Source: Bacteroidota bacterium (GTDB taxonomy: Bacteria > Bacteroidota > Bacteroidia > Bacteroidales > VadinHA17). From it: a stretch of 5,254 nt of DNA. The notes below the pieces were generated by a model that saw nothing but the letters and a program-made list of their open reading frames with translations, had not been told where the DNA came from and made no database searches. Both the position numbers and the translations under genes were made by a program. The stretch covers positions 1-5,254 of the forward strand of contig JAUWMO010000250.1 of the NCBI GenBank assembly GCA_030613125.1. The letters are read 5' to 3'. Positions 1-4,318 of this stretch are shown piece after piece (within the stretch, counting starts at the first letter, position 1; the number at the start of each line of letters is the position of its first letter).

Positions 1-2
1 CC

Positions 3-30
3 TTTACTTTTCCAATCGATGAAAAGTAAA
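3..30. other. Perfect 10-bp inverted repeat at left edge
   Basis: TTTACTTTTC (3-12) pairs exactly with GAAAAGTAAA (21-30) around the 8-nt loop CAATCGAT. The stem is A/T-rich and is followed by A-rich sequence on the + strand. On the minus strand the same hairpin would be followed by only a short distance to the window edge, so a terminator role for a gene to the left cannot be judged. It may simply be the terminus of the repeat described for this region. Confidence 0.5.
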
Positions 31-185
31 CAAAAATCTTGTCAAAACGATCACTGGCCTTTACCCACTCGTCCTGTGAAATCCTGGTTCATAAGTGTAC
101 CCACCTGTTTTAATCGGGCAGTACTTCGCCATTATTTCATAGTGCTGGCTCCCAAGGCCCCGGCGTTTTGACCTGCTCGCCCACG

Positions 186-202
186 TTGCTTCTTCGAAGC
201 AA
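186..202. other. Short hairpin (7-bp stem, 3-nt loop)
   Basis: TTGCTTC (186-192) pairs with GAAGCAA (196-202) around TTC. No T-run follows, so it does not look like an intrinsic terminator. It lies inside the GC-rich repeat-like segment. Confidence 0.4.
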
Positions 203-239
203 TTTGAGTTAAACCTAAACTTAAATGCTAAATCCTGAT

Positions 240-257
240 GTTTATCAGTTGATAAAC
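240..257. other. Near-perfect palindrome (7-8 bp stem)
   Basis: GTTTATC (240-246) pairs with GATAAAC (251-257) around AGTT; the inner A/T pair can extend the stem to 8 bp. It may be a protein-binding palindrome or part of the dispersed repeat; nothing adjacent decides between these. Confidence 0.4.
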
Positions 258-585
258 CATTAATGTAGAGCCTTACTTTCTTTGTGGCAGAAAACCGAGT
301 GCTGCGAGCTCATAGCCAGTCCCGAAGATTGGGAAACACAATTTTAAAGTGATACTTTGTGAATAAAAAGTAACTCGACACGCTTGTTGCGTGACGAAAG
401 CATGGGTTGTGTGAGGGCATATTTTCTGATTAGGGGACTATTTTTCCCAAACTAAATAAGCTCTGTATATCATAATAGTGCCATTTAAATACGTATTTTA
501 GTAATTTTGACTCAAAACAGAGCGAGATTATAAAAATCCGGATTTTGATCTAATAAACATTTCAACCACTAAGGCTTAAGGCGCA

Positions 586-627
586 TGGATACGGATTATG
601 GATTGCGGATTTTCGCCGCAGCATCCA
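586..627. repeat. GGATT-type imperfect short repeats with bulged hairpin
   Basis: The + strand reads GGATAC, GGATTAT, GGATTGC and GGATTTT in close succession from about 587 to 613. Its 3' half folds: TGGAT+TGCGG (599-608) pairs with CCGCA (616-620) and ATCCA (623-627), with a GC bulge at 621-622 and a 7-nt loop. The stem pairs are exact but short. Its function is unknown; no T-run follows. Confidence 0.4.
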
Positions 628-737
628 CTTGGAAAGATTGTTCATTGAAACTAAGTTTTATGAGTTGTTATGTCAATCCCTATTTTTTCAGTTTACTAAT
701 AATAGCTATTAAAGTGTGCGGAACCTTACTGTTGACA

Positions 738-751
738 TCCCCTTTAGGGGA
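738..751. other. TCCCC-TTTA-GGGGA hairpin
   Basis: A 5-bp GC-rich stem (738-742 with 747-751) closes a TTTA loop and is followed by a further AGGGG (755-759). Sequences of the form CCCCTTTAGGGG are, from memory, a recurrent intergenic motif in Bacteroidota. No U-tract follows on the + strand, so terminator function is doubtful. Confidence 0.35.
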
Positions 752-825
752 ATGAGGGGTAAGTATTAACAAATATTTTACATTACTTTCAAAGTTGACT
801 TAATACTCGGTCGACTACCTCCGAA

Positions 826-854
826 ACAGGTAAATTATGAATCATCTTGCCTGT
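826..854. promoter_or_regulatory. Imperfect palindrome just upstream of the promoter of the LYS1-like gene
   Basis: ACAGGTAA (826-833) pairs with TTGCCTGT (847-854) with one G-T wobble, around 13 nt. The two arms end only a few bases before the proposed -33 element at 857-860, a reasonable place for an activator or repressor to bind. No known regulator consensus is recognised, and an 8-bp arm can arise by chance. Confidence 0.25.
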
Positions 855-856
855 AA

Positions 857-887
857 CTTGAAACCTTTAACTTTTTCTGTATTTTTA
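857..887 (+). promoter_or_regulatory. Candidate Bacteroidota primary promoter for the LYS1-like gene
   Basis: CTTG at 857-860 and TATTTTTA at 880-887 are separated by exactly 19 bp. The Bacteroidota primary-sigma consensus is TTTG, a 19-21 bp spacer, then TAnnTTTG; each box here has one mismatch. Transcription would begin at about 892-895, giving a very short AT-rich leader before the ATG at 902. The spacing and position are good, but the boxes are low-information in AT-rich DNA. Confidence 0.45.
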
Positions 888-901
888 GAAAATTTTAATA
901 A

Positions 902-2119
902 ATGAATAGAAAGAAATATAAAGTTGGGATTTTAAGGGAGACAAAAACCCCTCCTGATCGAAGAGTACCTTTAACACCTTCACATGCAACTGACTTATTA
1001 AGAGAATACCCAAACGTGGAGTTGAAAATACAGAGCAGTGATTTACGTTGTTTTACAGATGAAGAATACAGGAACTCAGGACTGTCAGTGGTAAATGATA
1101 TTGATGATTGTGATATTCTTATAGGCGTAAAGGAAGTGCATATTCCCACTTTAATTCCGGAAAAGACCTATCTTTTTTTTTCACATACAACAAAAGAACA
1201 GTCTTATAACCGGAAGCTTCTTCAGGAGATTGTAAAAAAGAAGATCACCTTACTTGATTATGAATATCTGACAGACAGAAATAATATTCGTCTGGTTGCC
1301 TTTGGCCGGTGGGCTGGTATCGTTGGTGCCTATAATGGCCTGCGGGCATGGGGGGAGCGGTTTGGGACATTTTATCTGAAACCAGCACATGAGTGCCATG
1401 ACTTGAAAGAGCTGCTTGGCCACCTCGGCCAGTTAAAATTGCCTGTTATGAAGATACTGATCACAGGAGGGGGCAGGGTAGCTCATGGTGCACTGGAAAC
1501 ATTTTCAGCCCTAAACCTTAAGGTAGTTACACCTGACGAGTTCATTACTAAATCATTTAATGAACCCGTGATATGCCAGATTGATGCTGACAATTATGTA
1601 AAACGCATTGACAGATCAGGTTTTAACTTTCAGCATTTTTTTAATAACCCGAAACTTTATGAATCAACTTTTCGCCCATATATCAGGGTAACGGATCTAT
1701 ATATTCCTTGTCATTATTGGGATCCTGATTCTCCCGCTTTTATGACAAAAGAAGATATGAAGGCTGGTGATTTCAGAATGAAAGTGATAGCCGATGTTAG
1801 CTGTGATATTAAAGGTCCTGTTCCATCAACCCTTCGGGCTTCTACCATCGCAAATCCCTTTTACGGATATGATCCCTTAACATGTAAAGAAACTGCTGCT
1901 TTTGAACCTTCAGGCATTACTGTAATAGCCGTTGACAATTTGCCTGGGGAATTGCCCAGGGATGCTTCAGAGGATTTTGGGAAACTGCTGCTGGAAAAGG
2001 TTTTTCCATCGCTTTTCGGAGAAGACAGGGAGGGAATCATCGAACGGGCCACGATTGCTGAGAATGGAAAACTTACCCGGTCCTATGCCTATCTGCAGGA
2101 TTATTTGGAAGGAAAGTAG
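902..2119 (+). CDS. LYS1-like saccharopine dehydrogenase / alanine dehydrogenase-PNT family NAD(P)-dependent oxidoreductase
   Basis: This 405-residue cytoplasmic enzyme resembles the NAD-dependent, lysine-forming saccharopine dehydrogenase (yeast LYS1, about 373 residues) and the lysine-ketoglutarate reductase half of animal AASS. The N-terminal AlaDH/PNT-type domain carries RETKTPPDRRVPLTP (12-26), IGVKEV with K77, and FFSHTTKEQ with H95; K77 and H95 match the catalytic Lys/His pair of LYS1. LLDYEYLTD (117-125) followed by AFGRWAGIVGAYNGLRAWG (133-151) mirrors the LYS1 core. The Rossmann segment is ILITGGGRVAHGA (185-197). DVSCDIKGP (298-306) and VIAVDNLPGELPRDAS (341-356) are further LYS1-type motifs. 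Family members could reduce lysine plus 2-oxoglutarate to saccharopine or run the reverse reaction, but the true substrate is not shown by the sequence; alanine dehydrogenase activity is less likely given the LYS1-specific motifs. The start is fixed by an in-frame TAA at 899-901. There is no Shine-Dalgarno sequence, and the gene appears monocistronic. Confidence 0.88.
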   Translation: MNRKKYKVGILRETKTPPDRRVPLTPSHATDLLREYPNVELKIQSSDLRCFTDEEYRNSGLSVVNDIDDCDILIGVKEVHIPTLIPEKTYLFFSHTTKEQSYNRKLLQEIVKKKITLLDYEYLTDRNNIRLVAFGRWAGIVGAYNGLRAWGERFGTFYLKPAHECHDLKELLGHLGQLKLPVMKILITGGGRVAHGALETFSALNLKVVTPDEFITKSFNEPVICQIDADNYVKRIDRSGFNFQHFFNNPKLYESTFRPYIRVTDLYIPCHYWDPDSPAFMTKEDMKAGDFRMKVIADVSCDIKGPVPSTLRASTIANPFYGYDPLTCKETAAFEPSGITVIAVDNLPGELPRDASEDFGKLLLEKVFPSLFGEDREGIIERATIAENGKLTRSYAYLQDYLEGK

Positions 2120-2303
2120 GTAGTACACTGAGTGCAGTATGGATGATGTAGTAAGTATTATGTTAATGCAAGTATGCAGTAGCCAGTATGCAGTATGCAA
2201 AAATTTGCAGAAAATGATTAACAATCTTTCAAAATTCATGTAATAAGAGTAATGACATTTATCCTACCTACTGCATACTGCATACTGCATACTACTTTAC
2301 TGC
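2120..2303. repeat. Convergent intergenic region with inverted/tandem CAGTATG-CATACTG repeats
   Basis: The gap lies between two convergent genes. The left side has CAGTATG at 2135-2141, 2184-2190 and 2191-2197, plus AGTATGCAGTAG at 2171-2182. The right side has CTACTG followed by CATACTG copies at 2274-2280 and 2281-2287 and a partial third. The arms 2184-2199 and 2272-2287 are a perfect 16-bp inverted repeat with a spacer of about 72 nt; 2171-2182 is also the exact reverse complement of 2268-2279. The repeat-like sequence continues as ACTGCCTACTT up to and including the rpe stop codon. A large stem could end transcription from both sides, but there is no U-tract, so a dispersed or expandable repeat is at least as likely. 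Confidence 0.6.
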
Positions 2304-2960
2304 CTACTTATTAATATTCTTAAGTTCCTTGATTGTATTTACGGGATCCTGGGATGAAAAAACCGCATTGCCGGCAACCAAAACATTAACACCGGCTTCT
2401 ACAAGAGCTTTTGCATTGCCAGGACCAACTCCTCCATCTACTTCAATAAGAGCCTTTGAGCCTGATGAATCAAGCATCTTTTTCAATTTGCGGATCTTTT
2501 CATATGATTGTTCGATAAATTCCTGTCCCCCAAATCCGGGATTTACAGACATTACAAGGATCATGTCAGCTTCATGCAGAACTTCACTAAGCAGATAAAC
2601 TGGTGTGTGTGGATTTAATGAAATGCCTGCTTTCATCCCGTTTGATCTTATTTCCTGCAATGTACTGTGTAAATGGGTGCATGCTTCGTAATGTACAGTA
2701 AGAATATCGGCACCGGCTTCCCTGAAGGTTTTAATGTACCTGTGTGGGTCAGTTATCATCAGATGCACATCAAGAGGTTTCTGTGCATGTTTTTTAATGG
2801 CCTTTATTACTGGCATGCCAAATGAAATGTTTGGCACGAAAACGCCATCCATAATGTCAAGATGAAACCAGTCGGCCATACTTGTATTTACAATTTTAAT
2901 GTCTTTCTCAAGATTGGCAAAATCAGCGGCAAGTAGTGAAGGTGCAACCAGGTGGCTCAT
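2304..2960 (-). CDS. rpe: Ribulose-phosphate 3-epimerase
   Basis: This cytoplasmic TIM-barrel enzyme interconverts D-ribulose 5-phosphate and D-xylulose 5-phosphate in the pentose phosphate pathway. The 218 residues match the usual family length. APSLLAADFANL (6-17) is the family opening and supports the chosen ATG. HLDIMDGVFVPN (33-44) supplies H33 and D35, DVHLMI (64-69) supplies H66, and EVDGGV (173-178) supplies D175: together these are the metal ligands, with D35 and D175 as the acid/base pair. MSVNPGFGGQ (137-146) and GG/AGNAVF (176-177, 196-201) form the phosphate site; N198 replaces the Ser common at this position, a mild variation. The gene ends in TAG inside repeat-like DNA. It lies 115 bp downstream of the sigma gene on the same strand and may be co-transcribed. 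No Shine-Dalgarno sequence precedes it. Confidence 0.97.
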   Translation of the reverse strand: MSHLVAPSLLAADFANLEKDIKIVNTSMADWFHLDIMDGVFVPNISFGMPVIKAIKKHAQKPLDVHLMITDPHRYIKTFREAGADILTVHYEACTHLHSTLQEIRSNGMKAGISLNPHTPVYLLSEVLHEADMILVMSVNPGFGGQEFIEQSYEKIRKLKKMLDSSGSKALIEVDGGVGPGNAKALVEAGVNVLVAGNAVFSSQDPVNTIKELKNINK

Positions 2961-3075
2961 AATGTTATATTTTGTGTAAAAGTAAAAGGTGAAAATTAAA
3001 AATTAAAAATTAAAAAATAATAAGTCCTTTTTCCACCGGGTAAAGATTATTGGAGGCGACAGGCAGGAATATCCT
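2961..3075 (-). other. Sigma gene-rpe intergenic spacer
   Basis: The 115-bp spacer on the minus strand contains no clear intrinsic terminator after the sigma gene. Its rpe-proximal half is almost pure A/T, while the sigma-proximal half (3030-3070) is mixed. Several TAnnTTT-like strings occur on the minus strand, including TACTTTTA close to the rpe start (about 2978-2985), but none has a convincing TTTG at 19-21 bp upstream. The data allow either read-through or a separate weak promoter for rpe. Confidence 0.4.
2992..3019. repeat. Tandem AAAATTA heptamer repeat
   Basis: Three exact AAAATTA units (2992-3012) are followed by a fourth with one change (AAAAATA, 3013-3019). On the minus strand, which is the sense strand of the flanking genes, each unit reads TAATTTT and resembles a degenerate -7 box (TAnnTTTG). 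It lies about 32-59 bp upstream of the rpe start codon. Such a short A/T tract can vary in copy number by slippage. Confidence 0.7.
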
Positions 3076-3939
3076 TTAGAGATAGGTTTTAAGGATTTTA
3101 CAGCGGGTGGTATTTTTAAGCCTCCGGATTGCTTTTTCTTTGATCTGCCGTACCCTTTCGCGGGTAAGGTCGAACCTTTCCCCTATTTCTTCAAGAGTAT
3201 GTTGATGATAACCTCTCAGGCCAAAAAATAAACGCAGAATATCAGCTTCTCTTGCTGTAAGAGTGTTTAATACACGTTCAATTTCCCTACGCAGTGAATC
3301 CATGATCAATTCCTTATCGGGACTAATGGAGTCCTTATTTAATAAAATATCATACATATTTGAATCAAGTTCATTATTTGATAAGGGTGCATCCATTGAT
3401 AAGTGTCTGGCTGTATTCTTAATTGCTTCTTTTACATCTTTAGGTGCAAGTTCAAGTGTTTGGGCAAGTTCATTAATAGTGGGTTCTCTTTCAAATTTCT
3501 GTTCGAGCTCAGTAAAAACTTTATTGATTTTATTAATGGAGCCGATCTTGTTTAAGGGAAGGCGCACAACTCTGGCCTGTTCGGCAAGTGCCTGCAATAT
3601 TGATTGTAATATCCACCAAACAGCGTAGGAAATAAATTTAAACCCCCGGGTTTCATCAAAACGTTTAGCTGCCTTGATAAGTCCCAGGTTGCCTTCATTG
3701 ATTAGGTCAGGAAGGCTGAGTCCCTGATTTTGATACTGTTTTGAAACTGAAACAACAAAACGAAGGTTTGCTTTTATAAGTTTTTCCAAAGCCTGGTCAT
3801 CTCCCTGTTTGATCCTTCCTGCCAATTCTGCTTCTCCTTCAGGTGAAAGCAAATCTACTTTGCTTATCTCCTGCAAATATTTATCCAGGGATAATGTTTC
3901 ACGGTTCGTGATTTGTTTTGTGATCCTTATTTGCCTCAT
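3076..3939 (-). CDS. RNA polymerase sigma factor, RpoD/SigA type (Bacteroidota group)
   Basis: This 287-residue sigma-70 protein directs RNA polymerase to promoters. MRQIRITKQITNRE is the typical opening of Bacteroidota primary sigma factors, which lack region 1.1. Region 1.2 spans about 15-46 (SLDKYLQEISKVDLLSPEGE). Region 2 spans about 50-121: core-binding LPDLINEGNLGLIKAAKRFD (76-95), then GFKFISYAVWWILQ (99-112) for -10 melting and recognition. Region 3 is about 122-200. Region 4 (about 215-283) ends in the helix-turn-helix TLEEIGERFDLTRERVRQIK (248-267). The WWIRQ motif of region 2.4 reads WWILQ: L111 (codon TTA, + strand 3607-3609) replaces a very conserved Arg. The protein may therefore be the housekeeping sigma with an odd change, or a second RpoD-like paralogue; I give no symbol for that reason. 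The start agrees with family alignments, no Shine-Dalgarno sequence is present, and the gene is divergent from rho. Confidence 0.93.
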   Translation of the reverse strand: MRQIRITKQITNRETLSLDKYLQEISKVDLLSPEGEAELAGRIKQGDDQALEKLIKANLRFVVSVSKQYQNQGLSLPDLINEGNLGLIKAAKRFDETRGFKFISYAVWWILQSILQALAEQARVVRLPLNKIGSINKINKVFTELEQKFEREPTINELAQTLELAPKDVKEAIKNTARHLSMDAPLSNNELDSNMYDILLNKDSISPDKELIMDSLRREIERVLNTLTAREADILRLFFGLRGYHQHTLEEIGERFDLTRERVRQIKEKAIRRLKNTTRCKILKTYL

Positions 3940-4318
3940 TGTACCCGGAAAGAAAAGATAACTATGTTATTATACGTTAACTTTATATTTAAGTTCAAGT
4001 GAGTGCTGAAATTTGTTTTATAACTGATTCCAGTTAATAATTTATTCTCATATTTGAACAATACCAGACATTGGAATTAGGTATTAGAATAACAACTTTT
4101 GTCCTAAATTTAAGTTTTTTTAAAAGAAAATCAACTTTTTTTTTTATAATTCTGATGAAATACTTATACTTGCATTGTATTTCCAATACTTTTTTCGTTT
4201 TTTATCAATTCCATTTCCTTAATTGAACAGCGTATTACCGCAAATTTATTTGTTTCCTCATAATTAGTAATTGACACATTTACTTAATAATTCTTATTAA
4301 ATCTACTATTTAACAAAC
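3940..4318. promoter_or_regulatory. Divergent sigma gene-rho intergenic/promoter region
   Basis: This 379-bp gap is very AT-rich (about a quarter G+C at 3961-4020) and contains no credible gene. It must contain the promoter for each flanking gene unless rho is read from within the sigma gene. For rho, TATACTTG (4165-4172) is one mismatch from TAnnTTTG and has TTTT, not TTTG, 19 bp upstream (4142-4145); this would give a leader of about 140 nt. For the sigma gene, TATCTTTT on the minus strand (3953-3960) is a -7-like string but leaves almost no leader and lacks a matching -33 box. A ten-T run lies at 4136-4145. No operator or riboswitch is recognised. Confidence 0.45.

Larger units (their letters stand above)
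1..260. repeat. Probable dispersed intergenic repeat (GC-rich island with hairpins)
   Basis: This stretch differs from the rest of the intergenic DNA. Positions 61-180 are about half G+C, while 481-540 are under 30%. It opens with a perfect 10-bp inverted repeat (3-12 with 21-30, loop of 8), then has a 7-bp hairpin at 186-202 and another at 240-257. A 50-codon open frame (19-171, ATG to TGA) reads through the GC-rich part, but it has no ribosome-binding context and no recognisable domain. From memory, similar segments starting with CTTTACTTTT...AAAAGTAAAC recur between genes in environmental Bacteroidota genomes, often mis-called as small hypothetical proteins; I cannot verify this here. The right boundary is uncertain and the element could reach about 470. 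A structured RNA or the decayed end of an upstream gene are alternatives. Confidence 0.4.
261..825. other. Long intergenic region without a gene
   Basis: I found no convincing reading frame on either strand. Visible structure: a 5-bp hairpin CACGC/GCGTG (379-393); a 12-bp palindrome AAATACGTATTT (487-498); a 14-bp palindrome AAAATCCGGATTTT (533-546); a run of GGATT-like copies with a bulged hairpin (586-627); and a TCCCC/GGGGA hairpin (738-751). The segment around 563-582 (CCACTAAGGCTTAAGG) resembles, from memory, repeat strings of the CACTAAGGCAC type common in environmental Bacteroidota. The region reads as a patchwork of short repeats rather than decayed coding sequence. A small RNA cannot be excluded. 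Confidence 0.5.

Noticed and set aside
19..171. 50-codon open frame starting at ATG 19 in the GC-rich left segment
   Set aside because: It has no domain, no start context and overlaps hairpin-bearing repeat-like DNA. A protein of this type is more likely a translated dispersed repeat, so it is described within the repeat entry rather than as a gene.
1..901. CRISPR array, tRNA or rRNA fragment in the gene-free left region
   Set aside because: No regularly spaced direct repeats of 23-40 bp, no cloverleaf with a GTTC/TTCGA arm and no conserved rRNA strings were seen.
895..1149. 84-residue open frame on the minus strand
   Set aside because: It lies antisense inside the LYS1-like gene, has low-complexity Ser/Phe-rich composition typical of shadow frames, and no family resemblance.
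1967..2239. 90-residue minus-strand frame spanning the end of the LYS1-like gene and the repeat region
   Set aside because: Most of it is antisense to well-supported coding sequence, and the rest translates the CAGTATG repeats; there is no recognisable motif.
3263..3628. 121-residue plus-strand frame opposite the sigma gene
   Set aside because: It is fully antisense to a confident sigma factor and its Ser/Leu-rich sequence is what the complement of that gene would yield.
3953..3960. TATCTTTT on the minus strand as the -7 box of the sigma gene
   Set aside because: It would leave only a few nucleotides before the start codon and has no TTTG-like box at the expected 19-21 bp; mentioned only inside the intergenic entry.
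4136..4145. Ten-T run as an intrinsic terminator
   Set aside because: There is no strong GC stem just upstream, and the region lies between two divergent gene starts where no transcript is expected to end.
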